This document shows positions 13,301-24,365 of a stretch of DNA of 64,000 nucleotides, in pieces. The position numbers and the translations under genes are program-made. The number at the start of each line of letters is the position of its first letter. Positions within the stretch are counted from its first letter, which is position 1. The stretch lies in assembly GCA_034687125.1 (NCBI GenBank), contig JAQGBZ010000208.1, positions 46,999 through 110,998 on the forward strand, written 5' to 3'. The stretch comes from Neelides folsomi. Its lineage: Eukaryota > Arthropoda > Collembola > Neelipleona > Neelidae. The notes under the pieces were generated by a model. That model was not told the DNA's origin. It made no database searches and saw only the letters and a list, made by a program, of their open reading frames with translations.

Positions 13301-16300
13301 AGAATGTTATGATAGAGTTAATTAATAATTATTTATTTTAGCGCCAAACCAAACTCCAAGCTCATCTTAATTCACTTCGAGATATGGAAGATCTTCTTGA
13401 AGAACTTATGAATTGGCTTCGGAGATGTGAAGATACTTTATCAGTCCTTGAAGCTGAACCTCTTCCTGATGATTTGGGAATTATTCAAAATCTCATTAAG
13501 GTTCGTTATTTTCATTTTCATTTCATAAACTTTAAAAAAACTTTTTAACCCGACATAAAAGAACGTTATAAAATTATAACTTGTAACATATTGGGCTTTT
13601 TACAATTTTCTACATTGATAAATTGAATTTTATAAATTTTAGGAGCATAAGGAATTCATGGAAGGAATGGCCAAGAGACAACCGGAAATTGATTCAGTTT
13701 GTAAGCCAAAGATGATGAGCAGACAGTCAGTTGGGCCGACAAGAGGAAAGATCGGAACGAGGTTAAGGAGCGCAACACCTGGGTATGGCAAATCATATAC
13801 ATTGAAAAACATTTTACCTTATCGGTTTTTTTGCACGTTCACATAGGTATTCCTATTTTTCATACTTGATTTAACTCTAGAAATGAAAGTCGTGAAGGGT
13901 CTCCTGATTTGGACTTTGCTCAACGTAGACTTAGGTTTGATTTTATTTTTTTCACCGTATTACTTTTTCCTGTTCCGTTCAACCCAATTCAAATTGAATT
14001 TTTCCCTGAGGACTCCCGTCGTTGTCTCATAGGATTTCCTTTTTTAGTAAATTCAATATACCTACTTCTTTATTTGATGGTATACAACTTTGGAATAAAT
14101 ATATGTATTTCCTTTTTTCATTCAATGTTGACTTCCGCTAAAGACCCTTTGTTCCCTCTCCATGGCCTTTAATTGTATATGTCGGATTTTCCCTGCTTTA
14201 ACAAAGCCTTCAACATGAAATTTACCTCTTAAATGAGGTGAAGGTTATTGAAGAAAATTCCCTGAGGTCCCTCGGCTCATTTTTCACAATATTGTTATTA
14301 TTTTCCCCCATTTTTATGTTTTCTCCTCGCTCTGCTTGCGAGAGTTCCAAAAAGCCTCTTTTGCACGTTTGAAGAAATCTCTCTGGTTCTCATTGCATGT
14401 TTGTGTGTTATTCTTTCCCTTCACTTCTGTTCGTGACGTGTTTAGTCCTGGGCGAGAAAAGACTCCAGATATGTTCGGCCACATCGGACCGAGATTTGAT
14501 CGTAGAGGAAGGTACAAATACATGGTTCTGCTTTTACACTCTTTGGCTTAATTCCTCACAACTTGCTTTTCCTTATGTAAAAAGTATTATTTATAATATA
14601 AATGTAAATGTATCGTTGAGTAATTTGTTATTAATTGTAAGTTGATTAATGAGTTATAAGTTATGACTTTATAATTCATATAACAAATCTAGAAATCTTA
14701 ACTATAACTAAAAAGGTTATGGAACTAACGGGACTGTTAAAATGAGATTAAAATGGAATTTTCAATTAAACTCGTTTTTGGAATTGATTTTCTGTAGTAA
14801 GGCCGTGGAACCACAAATTAAGAACCCGAAGGTGAAGGCTCTTTGGGATAAATGGAAGCATGTGTGGATGATGGCGTGGGAACGACAGAGGAGACTCCAA
14901 GACAAATACAACTACTTACTTGAACTTGAGAAAGTGAAGAACTTCTCTTGGGAGGACTGGAGGAAAAGAGTGAGGAATTTTTTTCAGTGATTTGATTTAA
15001 TTCAACGATTCAACAAATTGTAACATATAACAATGTGTTAAATGCCATTCCAGTTCCTCAAGTTCATGAACCATAAGAAATCACGAGTGACAGATTTGTT
15101 CAGGAAAATCGATCGAAACAACAATGGTTTGATTCCGAGAGAAGAGTTCATTGACGCTATCATGAAAACCAGTAAGATTAAAATCTTTTTTTCTATTTTT
15201 TGTTTCGCTTACTGACAGTTAACATTATTTATTTATTATCAATAGAATTCCCAACTTCACGGCTTGAAATGAACGCTGTGGCTGATATGTTTGATCATGG
15301 AGATCATCTGATTGACTACATGGAGTTCATTGCCGCTTTGAGACCTGATTGGGAAGAGAAAAAACCATCAACTGAAGCTGACATTGTGGACGATGAAATT
15401 CAACGACAAGTGATGAAATGCACATGTCGGCAGAAATTCCGAGTATTCCAAGTTGGAGAAGGGAAATATCGGGTAATTATTTTTTAATCATCATTAGCCC
15501 ATTTTTTGAATATTAATCAAGATAAAAAATTTAGAATATTTATCTCGATAGAATATTTATTCAGTCCATGATTAATTTATTGATTAATTATTTAATTGCA
15601 GTTTAATGGATATTTATTGGATTTTAATTAATTTAATTTTAATTTTTAGTTTGGAGATAGTCAAAAGCTTCGACTTGTAAGAATTCTCCGTTCAACGGTG
15701 ATGGTTCGAGTTGGTGGCGGTTGGGTAGCTCTCGACGAATTTCTTGTCAAAAATGACCCATGCCGAGGTAAGGATCTTATTGACTTTCATATTTAAGTAA
15801 ATTCTTTGAACGAAGATGATGGGAAATGGAATTTGAGGGAATCCACTTTACCATACTTTCACATCTTCATATTATACGCCATATACATTATACATGTATT
15901 CATTTTCTTATACGATTTTCGTATCATCACCATGATGGGAAAATCAATAAGAATTCTTATAAAGGCATCATCATTACATGAGTTCTAGGAAAATAGTTAT
16001 ATTACATAATATACAGATAGACCTCAATGTTCATCCATATCAAAATCTATTTTTTATTTTTTATTGTATTTCAATATGATGGAGAAATATGGAAAGCTGA
16101 AATCTAAAAGGGATAACAAAAATGTATTTTTTGTTCAAGAGATGTGAATTGTGGGATGTGGAACGTTCATTCAAATTTTTCAAATGCTGTCCTACTAATT
16201 TTGAGTTTCTTATGTAAATATTGTTATTCAGATGTGGAAAGCTTTTCCAACTTCGAGACGGTTTCAATTTTTTTTCTCATCATGCATTAAAACCCACTTT

Positions 16301-19300
16301 ATTGTGCATTCATTCATGCCATATAGTTTAAAGTAAATAAGATACTTTAAGTCTGGCCCAAATTTTGAATGGCTTATGTAAATTAAGAATCTGAACAATT
16401 TTATTTTGAAAAGCCAATAAAGAATAGGATATTGAGCATTATGCATTTTTAATAATACAAAAATGTTCAATACATTCATTATTCACTATATAAAATTTTG
16501 ACATAATTTCCAATTTCAAACTTATGTAATGTTAGGATAGGTTAGGATAGGAAGAACCATTTACGTCTTTAGGAATAGTTTAAATCTTTTCACGTCAAAA
16601 TTGTGTTTTAATGATTGGGAATGTTATGTATTTACCTTTACTTTGACTAGATAAAGGAAGAAGTCTTCAGAAGTTGTTCAGTTTCTTTGATCTTTCTTAA
16701 ATGAAAGTTGAAGGAATCTGAGAAGTGAGAACGAACTTGTTAACAACAAAATCTAAATGCTAAACATGAATTTTAATAGGAATAGGAATGAAAGGAATAA
16801 GTTTGTATTAATACACATTGAATGTCACTTTCTCAACTTTTGTCCCTCGTTACCGACTTCATTAATTACATACTTCCTGGAAATCCATGAATTTGTTTGT
16901 TCAACCAAAATAATCATTTTATACATGGCATAGCTTTAATAAAGGCAACTCCAACACGGTTTATAAACGACATTGAAAGGGAATTGATTTTAAGCACAAA
17001 TTCTGGTCATTCTTTTTAAGCACACCATAACCATATTTAAATATTATATTTAGTGATAGATATAACATTAGATAATGGCGCTAAGTACAAACTCATGTAT
17101 TTTAATCGTTGTACTTAGCAGTTTATACATTTATAAATATATCGAGTATAGTCGAGATCAATAATCAAATAATCCATAAATGTATTACATTATAAGGATA
17201 ACTCGCGGTAACTAAATGTTGTTAATGAACTTTGTTTCGTTATTGAAATTGTTCCTTTTCAATTGCCAATTAACTTCTTGGGTTTAATTAAACTTAATGA
17301 CAAATGAGATGGGGGAATTTGGGTTGGGTTTCTGCTTTTAACACATTTGACATCAAAGACTTGTTTTTGGTCTCTTTATTAATTATGTATGTACTAATAG
17401 TACTTATTTAGTACAGTAATAGTTAATTGTACTTATTTCATGTAATTTGTAATTTTACTAACTTGGAATGTTCTTGGTGGTTAAGTTGTAATCCATCTCA
17501 TGTCGGACATGATTGCGCCCATGGAACACGAGCTCACTTGTCCATCCTATGGATCACCGTGTCATTCAAGGAGCTGCTCTTGTAAGCGACAACTCCAAAA
17601 CCCACAAAATTGTATTCATTAACCTTTTTATTTCTTCCTTATTCTCAATTCCTCCCTTTGTTCTTATTATTTATTTGAAGTCATTCTTTTGAACTTATGC
17701 TACAACTGCTTTTTTATCGTTGGTGAATTGCTTGTTCCGAACAATTGTATTTTTATATGGAATGTCAGTCATGTGAAATGTCTGTTCTTTTTTTTCACAT
17801 TCACCGCCTTTTTTCGGTTATCGCTCTCTCGCTTTGATTCTTTTCTCTGAAATCTCTCAATAGTGAGAAAAAGGAAAATGGGAGCACGAGGCGATAAATT
17901 AGTCAATTTCTATTCAAGTGTACAGAGAATTTGCTTTGTTAAAAGTTTTCGAATCAAAACTTTTACTTGATATAAAAACATCATTTGGTTCTAGATTTTA
18001 ACTAAAAATGAATATTTTGATTACTCTATTAATTCTATAATTTTTAAATTACTAAATAAAAACATAGGAATATATTGTTGCAAGTCTCATATCGATTTAA
18101 AATTGAGAAAATTGCTATTGACTGTTTAAATCAAAATACATATTTTTATCAAAGTTGTTTTATCAATGTATTTTTATCAAGGATCTTTTATCAAGAATTT
18201 TTTAAATCCATAAAGAGAATTTTTTATTGGATTAATTTTTATTTAATAATGATCATTATTTTAACTAAATGTCAGACTATAGGGAATAATATATTGAAAG
18301 TTTAAAATCATCTTTTTTCGTGTCTCAATTAGGGGAAGTCAAAGAGGATTTTGAAACGATGAAGACGAAATCAAAGAAGTTTTAGTATTTATGAAATACT
18401 TTTGTATTTATTCTATGACTTTGGGGGAGAGTCATGGAAATGATGGGAAAGATTTTTGTCATGTCTTTGACTGGAACGGATCTTAAAAGATAATATATAG
18501 AATTTTGACTTTCGCCTCTCTTCAATCTCCTTTTTCTTCTTTGAGTGCTAACGAGGGCTTGTGAAATATTGAAATGAGTTTTTGTACTCCCCCTCATTGC
18601 TTTTCGGCGCCCCTGGGACTCCTGATGACTCTCCTTATTATTGCTCTCGCTCACAACTTGAGAGTCTCAACTATTATTGATCGGGGACGAAGTCAGAATC
18701 CCAATTTTTGATAAACGCCTTCCTTCCCCACTTTTCAGCTTCAATGGATTTTAATCATTTACCCTCAATTTTATCCTTCTTCCTTTTCTCCACAACCGCT
18801 TTACATCAAAAAACTGATGAGCGATTTTTCTTTTCATTAGTTTCAGAAATTCACAATGTTTTGTTTATGTTACATAATGTTATGCTGTAATTTTTAATAG
18901 AAGCATCTTTTCGCATATTTGAGTTTAATCTAACTATTGAATTTTTTAATTTGACAAGGTTAACCAATGGTTAATAACCATATTGCTCGGCTTTGCATTA
19001 TTGTGTCATGTCTGATCTTGAAATATCCTTGTTATGTTGCATAAAATATCCTCTGGATTATATTTTACATTGGATGTGGATTTGATGAATTACTTTTATT
19101 TTCATGTATAGCACGAGTATAGAATATAGTAATATTCACTTTTATGATTTGCATTATTTTTTTTTAGATTACATGTCTTCATATTGATTTATTTAACTAT
19201 ATAGTTAATAGTTAATTAGTTGTTTTAAAGTAGCTTTTGATAGTTTTATGCAATAATTTTTGTTATCGATGAATTTTAAGCCCACACGAATTATTCGAAA

Positions 19301-22300
19301 TTTTCGAATAATTATTCGTTAATTTTCGTATAATTGGCATTTAGCATTTTTACATTGCATGGTCGTTGATTTGATGACTTTTATATTCATTTTGTTTAAT
19401 GGATTGCAATTGCAATGATATTTTCCTATCATAGAAAAATTACTTTTTACGATTTTTATAAATTGATGATTTTTATGATTTATAGTTAATGATTTTTTTA
19501 ATGATTTGTTGTGTTGATTAAAATATTAAGCTTGTTTTGTTTGTGTGTGAATTAGCCAAAGGACGAACGAATATCGAGCTGAGGGAGCAATTTATTTTGG
19601 CCGACGGAGTTTCACAGTCGATGACTGCATTGTAAGTTTTCATTTTCTCCTAATACTGAACTAACCAGCACGGATTTAGATTTTTTTTAATTGAATAATT
19701 CAAACTGAATGGTAATTAACAGTAAGTCGAAGGCGAGTGGGAGCAGCATGTCGAGTGGGCCACGTTCGGCTCATTCTCTCCCAGCCGCTGGTCCCATCAC
19801 AAAGGTAATGTTTATGGCTTGGCCTGACCAATTTAACGCTTTCACTGCTTTCAGCGATAGAAACCCTTCCAAGTATTTGCTCTTAATATGTCGACAACGC
19901 GACGTGTAATTTACACAGAACGACAAGGGGAATTTATTCAGATGTGAATTAAAAGGACGGTGTGGAACAGCATAAATACAAATGGGAATTAAATAAATAC
20001 TTACATGTACAAATGTTCAGGACTGGGAGCATATACATAACTGACTATTTTAAATACATAGGACATGTACAGTTATATACATAAGACATTTTAAAAAGAA
20101 CTCGTGCATACATTGGATAGAAATGGAAATGAATGGTCACAAACGGCATTGGAAGTTAAACCAGTAGGGAAGCGGTAATTAGAGGGAAATGGCCAACGTT
20201 TCCGCCCGACGTCCTCCAAGTTATGGGAATGAGGAGAGAAGCTCCCTTTCACTCTCATAATGAATGAATTGGCGAAGGTTCAAAATCCCGTTTTTATCTT
20301 TTCCTCATTTTCTTTCTCCGCCTGATCTAAATGAAATGGCGAGAGAAATGAGGAGTTTTGGGGAAACTTTACTAAAATTCTAAAATGGCTCAAATGGTTC
20401 AATTTGTTTATTTATCAAAATGCTCAATTTGATTTCTTTTAAGTGTGAAAAAAGTGTTGTTAAAACTTTCTTTAAAAAGAGTTAAAAAAGTATTGGTTTT
20501 GGGTTTTTCCTTTTTCGTGTAGCTGAGTTCATAATGGCACAATTGAGGCCAATATTTGAAGCGTTCCGGAAGGAGAACTTTGAGGGTTGTGGACCGAAGT
20601 CTGAATCTTCACGTTGGCGACCGATTGCCCATTGGGTTCGTTTACTTATTTCCCGGAACTTCCGTTGTTTTGAGTGGATAGTGAAAAACTAATCGCCAAG
20701 TTCCATTTCTCTTTCTTTTACTACTAGAAGTGAAGAGAAGCATGTTGTGGAATGATGGATTCCTTTTATTAATAGTATTATGAGTTGTAAATATTGATAC
20801 AATTTCATAGTTTGTCTTCCCTCAGCTCCAATTTAACAACTTTTGAGGGGGAAATGTATAAAGAGTATGAAAAAATAAAAGACTTGACAAATGACGTTGA
20901 AATTGAGTTTGCTTCTTGTGCTTGTTCGCTTCTGGCACTTTTTACCACAATGATTAAAACTTTGTCAAATGTTGATTCTGAGGGTTTGATTAGGTGAAAG
21001 AGAAAAGCATTCGGAGTGTACCGATGGGTTCAACTCGGGCGAGGTCAACTGACCGAACAACTCCGGACTCGACATTTAGTGACGATGGATTTGCTTCAAG
21101 ATATTCGAGAAAATCATCTGCAGGCCCTGGCCGTAAGAAATTCAATAAAAACCTCATTTTTTATTATGGGGAAAAACAAAAAAATATTTGATATCTTTAT
21201 ATTATACATATCTTGTTACATTTATGTAGGTATTAGTATGTGTATGTTATGTGTAATATTTGTAGTTCATATATGAAAGATATTAAAAAATTTATAGGAA
21301 GCAGCCAGCCGGGAAGTCGAACTGGAAGTAAACCGCCGAGTCGAGCTGGATCCCAAGCTTCACTTGATTCAGGTACTAATTAATTTCCCTACTAATGATC
21401 TTACTTTTTTGCAATTTTTTAAAAAGCTAAAAGTTTATTTTTTGAATATTTTAAGTATTATTTTAACTATGTATTTAATTATTTAAGATTACATTTATTT
21501 TAGATTATATATTTTAATCATTTTATATTGGATGTGTAGAAGAAGGAAGTCGAATTCCAGTAAGAAGATCAACAAGTTTGAAACGTGGAAGCAGTGGTGG
21601 ATTTTCATCTCGTCCGCTCGCATCTTCAACTCCCACACGTCCATCTTTCTCCCTCAATACGAATGTGAACGGAGGAAGCGGAGCGAGTCGGGGAATGAGT
21701 CCTGGACCATCAACAGAACGGTACGTGGTTTTCTATTCAACCTTTTTTGAGCAAGATGATTGAGGAAGACGGAGTGGAAAATAGTAGACGAAGGAAAGTA
21801 TGAGGAAAGCTCTGTCAAAAGATCTAATCAACTTTCATCACTTCCTTCCCAAGAGAGAGAGGGAAAAACCCAGGGCTTCTATCAAAATACTTTCAAAAAT
21901 CTCAAAATTGTGTAATTAACCATTTATACTTGTTTGCAATAAGGGAAAAAATGAGTATTTGAGGAGACGGGTAATTTAAAAGAACTTGAATTACTCTTTT
22001 GATTTACGATGGATGAATAATGTACCATATACGATATACCATATAATACCATACATTTTTACCATATATTGTAAGTACTATATATTTATATAACTAACTG
22101 TACATACATATAATATATATATATATATATGTAATACATAGAGCTCGGTCTTTCATAAAACCTCCGAGTGGGATCCAAAGAACGGGATCGGCCTCTTCAC
22201 TCTCATCGCTCAATAACTCCGGGAGTCGGTAATTTGAATAACCCGCCTTTTTGCTTTATTTAATTATAATTAATTATTATAATATTTTTAACTCTTTTAA

Positions 22301-24365
22301 CTCACATGAAAGAGTCTCATTTGGGACACTTAAAATTAAAATTAAACTTAAACTTAATATGACTTTGGGTGGAAGTTTAGTTTTGTATAGAACATGGTTA
22401 GGTAATCGATATTGCTTCTATAGGCCTTCTCGTATCCCCGTCTTTGTTGGTGGCGGAGGAGACGAGTCGGGGAGTCTGCCGAGGTAAATTAATATAAACG
22501 AGAGCTTTTATAATTTGGACCAAGTTGTTTAACCTGACTTTTAATAAGTCGAAATAACTCAAATAACAATTAATGTAAATGTTACTAGGTCAAGAACTCC
22601 TTCTAACAGTAACATTCCAGTCGCTGTGGCTCAACAAAGTCCTGGAAGGTGAGCTTTAATAAACACAAATGAAAATACTTAAAGATGCTTTAGAACATTA
22701 AGTTTGTATATAAAAAGATCCCGGGACGCTCTTGGAGCTATTTTACTAAAAAATAATCTTTTTTTTACACATAACCTTAAACCTTACATTTGGTTACATG
22801 GGTTTGCAAAATAATTGCAAATATTGCGGAAATATATTAAATGTTATAATTACAATGCTATATAATACAACACTTAAATATTATAATATACCATATACAA
22901 CATTTACTTACATAAATAGTATATGGTATATTGTAGGATACTATCTGTATATTAGGTATTTAATACATTTAAACTGTATTTATACATGACAGTGTTTGTA
23001 TTACTTAAGTAGCTATTTTACCAAACAAGGTTTGGATAAAAGCTTTTGAAATTAATTGTTAAAGCATTTGCAATTTGGTTAATGGGAGTGGAATACTTAT
23101 ATAATACACTTTAACAATGAGAGTTGATCTAAAAGGAGGAATTAGGGTTCAATGTAGGCCATATGATCTTTTCATTCTATGGGAGAAGATTTTGGGTCAA
23201 AGACGCGAGGATGAGCTAATGCTATCTAAATGAATTAAGACAAGATGTAATTTCGGATCTCCTTTTAACTTTCTTCAATTTACTTGGAATTTGATTAAAT
23301 GAATCTTTAAGATTTCCCCTTAAGCTTTTCTCCTCAATATAAATATACATAATTAACAAAGTGCTACACACATATTCAAATTATTTATCTGTATATTGGA
23401 GCAGATTTATTTTGTACAATTACAGATTTATTCCTACAGAGGTATAAGTATACTAGGTCTATAACAATCTTTTTACTCATCGTGTGTGGTTAATTTATGG
23501 AGGTTTTATTCATAATCTTCTTGAATGAATTTGTTTTAAATTTTCGACGTGCTTCCCTTCCATGTTGATGACGGCTTGACACCGCCTCTTCCATGCATCA
23601 AAGACAGTTCTTGTCGTAATGTCGAAACTAGCCCACACCTCTTTCAATACCTTCCAAACTCCATTCAATGTCTTCGCTTTCCTCTTCGACAAACGTTGTT
23701 TAAGAAATCCTTCTTGGAGTAAAGTTTTGGGAGTTCCTCTTCGAGAAATGGTTTTAAAACATTATTTATATAAAAATCTTGATTCACTTTGGTAATCATC
23801 GGAACTTGGATCAAAGGAAGGGGTCCCCTACCTCACATGGCACCAACAACCATGAAGCGCTTTCCGAACCGTTCTTTCCAATCTTCGGGAAGATCCTCAC
23901 CAATTTTGCAGTAGCACAGAATTTAGGATATGATAGAAGAATAAAAGAAATCCCGCCAATATATATACCGCCAAAGATAATTTATGCGCGAATGATTTGA
24001 CTTTACAGGCCGCGTAAAAAGATTGTTATAGACCTGGTAGTATTCGAGTTTTATTTACTTTATTTAAAAGAGGTTTCCCGTAATTGAGTTAGAAGATTGT
24101 GACCTTATTGGTTATTTTCTAGTTCATGTGACATGAAAGTCATTCATGACAATTTTATTACTTTTTTGTCTCTTCGGTAGGGATTATATTTTAATAAGGT
24201 CATGTTCACAAGTAGCCACATGGCATTCAATTTTAATATTAAATTCATAGGGCGACGACTCCTTCAGGGAACGTGACATTTTCAACGTCAACAACTGAAG
24301 GTCCTGGGCGAACAACAACAACGACGACGACAACAACGAAATCGAGCGAATATTCCTCCAAATAG
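780..24365 (+). CDS. shot: Spectraplakin (short stop / MACF / dystonin family), 3' part of gene
   Basis: Giant cytolinker joining actin to microtubules. The 5' part (actin-binding CH domains, plakin domain) lies outside the window. I phased 24 coding exons: 780-1003, 1117-1309, 1420-2490, 2683-6663, 6994-9005, 9910-11695, 12907-13200, 13342-13500, 13643-13782, 13881-13934, 14446-14511, 14798-14969, 15054-15171, 15246-15472, 15650-15767, 19556-19631, 19723-19804, 20994-21132, 21298-21372, 21540-21720, 22142-22228, 22424-22483, 22589-22648, 24251-24365. All have AG/GT borders, phases agree at every junction, and the total of 11490 nt is divisible by three, with no stop before TAG at 24363. Domain order is spectrin repeats, EF-hand pair, GAS2, Ser/Gly/Arg tail, the spectraplakin C-terminal order. 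Stretches such as [19 protein letters not shown] identify the GAS2 domain. The two small exons at 13881 and 14446 are the least certain and may be alternatively used. Confidence 0.93.
1420..6663 (+). CDS. shot: Spectraplakin rod, exons 1420-2490 and 2683-6663
   Basis: Two exons of 357 and 1327 codons, both phase 0 at each end, encode consecutive helical repeats of about 105-115 residues. Regularly spaced Trp residues (for example [31 protein letters not shown]) sit where spectrin-repeat helix A and C tryptophans belong. The second exon is one uninterrupted 3981-nt block. A Ser/Pro/Arg-rich non-helical insert, including the segments GPTPTKK and SPSPTK, breaks the rod near 2971-3165. The 192-bp intron between the exons contains a palindromic MITE (2514-2597). 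Opposite-strand open frames here are shadows of the coding bias. Confidence 0.93.
2514..2597. mobile_element. Palindromic MITE, copy 2
   Basis: TACAGGGTGGGCCATTAGTA at the left, ACTTATGACCCACCCTGTA at the right. It fills nearly half of the 192-bp intron between two spectrin-repeat exons. Confidence 0.88.
6730..6811. mobile_element. Palindromic MITE, copy 3
   Basis: TACAGGATGGACCACAAGTT at the left and AACTTATGGCCCACCCTGTA at the right, with poly-T/poly-A arms. It lies in the spectraplakin intron 6664-6993, close to copy 4. Confidence 0.85.
6870..6918. mobile_element. Palindromic MITE, copy 4 (internally deleted)
   Basis: TACAGGGTGGGCCATATGTA followed by ctttcttttttat and then straight into ATGGCGCACCCTGTA. 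It keeps both ends but lacks most of the right inner arm: 49 bp instead of about 80. Confidence 0.8.
6994..11695 (+). CDS. shot: Spectraplakin rod, exons 6994-9005 and 9910-11695
   Basis: Two further spectrin-repeat exons of about 671 and 595 codons. The first starts after an attag acceptor with [10 protein letters not shown] and ends AAT AG before gtacgt. The second completes the codon with G and continues [19 protein letters not shown]. Repeat signature segments include [48 protein letters not shown] and [12 protein letters not shown]. The intron between them (9006-9909) holds a degenerate MITE copy at 9195-9274. The open frame running past 11695 into the intron is read-through and not coding. 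Confidence 0.93.
9195..9274. mobile_element. Palindromic MITE, copy 5 (degenerate ends)
   Basis: TACAAAATGTGGGCCATAAG at the left and CTTATGGTCCACTTTGTA at the right. The inner arms are well matched (gttgctttcttttttat against aaaataaagcaac), but the outer GGGT has decayed. Confidence 0.8.
11815..11955. repeat. Interspersed repeat with GGAATAAG / CTTATTCC motifs (copy 1)
   Basis: Contains opposed GGAATAAG and TTATTCC motifs and two CCGAGCCAAAG motifs. The string ttattcctcgctatgcccgga recurs almost exactly in the repeat at 12696-12838. Probably a decayed non-autonomous element. Confidence 0.55.
11956..12160. repeat. Cluster of GGGAACGTTCCC-type palindromes (cluster 2)
   Basis: At least six overlapping variants of GAACGTTCCCGGGAACG, GGGAGCGTTCCCGGGAAGG and ATATGGGAGTGTTCCCGGGA, including near-palindromes such as CCATATATTTCCATATATGC on one strand. 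GC-rich island in an AT-rich intron. Confidence 0.7.
12696..12838. repeat. Interspersed repeat with GGAATAAG / CTTATTCC motifs (copy 2)
   Basis: Shares ttattcctcgctatccccgg with 11815-11955 and has internal inverted segments (aaattcgtgct and ggcacgaatt). Ends are not defined. Confidence 0.5.
12907..14511 (+). CDS. shot: Spectraplakin, last spectrin repeats and linker exons
   Basis: Exons 12907-13200, 13342-13500, 13643-13782, 13881-13934 and 14446-14511. The first two carry the final spectrin-repeat helices ([33 protein letters not shown]). The third has [18 protein letters not shown], the segment that in MACF-type proteins precedes the EF-hands, and then a basic linker. The two following small exons supply [17 protein letters not shown] and [20 protein letters not shown]. 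They join in matching phases but have little homology support and could be alternatively spliced. Confidence 0.75.
14798..15472 (+). CDS. shot: Spectraplakin EF-hand pair, exons 14798-14969, 15054-15171, 15246-15472
   Basis: Exon 14798 encodes the helix before the EF-hands ([20 protein letters not shown] ending FSWEDWRKR). Exon 15054 begins [20 protein letters not shown] and holds EF-hand 1, whose loop [12 protein letters not shown] has acidic or amide residues at positions 1, 3, 5, Gly at 6, Ile at 8 and Glu at 12, so it should bind calcium. Exon 15246 holds EF-hand 2, whose loop reads [11 protein letters not shown]: one residue short of the usual 12 and lacking the central Gly. The same exon then begins the GAS2 domain ([20 protein letters not shown]). 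Confidence 0.93.
15650..19631 (+). CDS. shot: Spectraplakin GAS2 (GAR) domain, exons 15650-15767 and 19556-19631
   Basis: Exon 15650 encodes [20 protein letters not shown] followed by [19 protein letters not shown]. This is the conserved core of the GAS2-related domain, which binds and stabilises the microtubule lattice in spectraplakins. After a 3788-bp intron, exon 19556 adds [20 protein letters not shown] and QSMTAF, the end of the domain. Phases (1 nt, then 2 nt) match. The family is strongly conserved here, so the call is secure even though the exons are short. Confidence 0.95.
15768..19555 (+). other. Long spectraplakin intron
   Basis: 3788 bp of AT-rich DNA within the GAS2 domain coding region. 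No convincing exon was found except a weak candidate at 17500-17581 whose phase would fit the next exon. GTTAGGATAG is repeated at about 16533-16551. No transposon ends were recognised. Confidence 0.6.
19723..24365 (+). CDS. shot: Spectraplakin C-terminal Ser/Gly/Arg tail with SxIP motifs, eight exons
   Basis: Exons 19723-19804, 20994-21132, 21298-21372, 21540-21720, 22142-22228, 22424-22483, 22589-22648 and 24251-24365 encode a disordered basic tail. It includes [19 protein letters not shown], the GSR/PSR style typical of shot and MACF tails. SRIP occurs in exon 21540, SRIP in 22424 and SNIP in 22589. SxIP in a basic Ser-rich context is the known EB1-binding signature, so plus-end tracking is expected. 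Most junctions split a codon after AG or CG, so these cassettes could be skipped without losing the frame. The last exon ends with a poly-Thr run and SSEYSSK before TAG at 24363. Confidence 0.82.
22105..22135. repeat. TA microsatellite
   Basis: Run of alternating T and A just before a spectraplakin exon acceptor at 22141. Confidence 0.7.
23451..24039 (-). mobile_element. Mariner/maT-type DNA transposon remnant (minus strand)
   Basis: Ends in TACTAGGTCTATAACAATCT... at the left; the right end is its inverted partner (...AGATTGTTATAGACCTGGTA). One mismatch in about 26 bp, with TA at both outer edges as expected for TA target duplication. On the minus strand a segment near 23840-23760 reads FMVVGAM, stop, [17 protein letters not shown], and 23692-23510 reads [14 protein letters not shown] then [19 protein letters not shown]. 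Both resemble the middle and the extreme C-terminus of Tc1/mariner transposases (Rxxavi..G pattern). The catalytic centre is deleted, so it is a dead copy inside the last spectraplakin intron. Confidence 0.82.
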
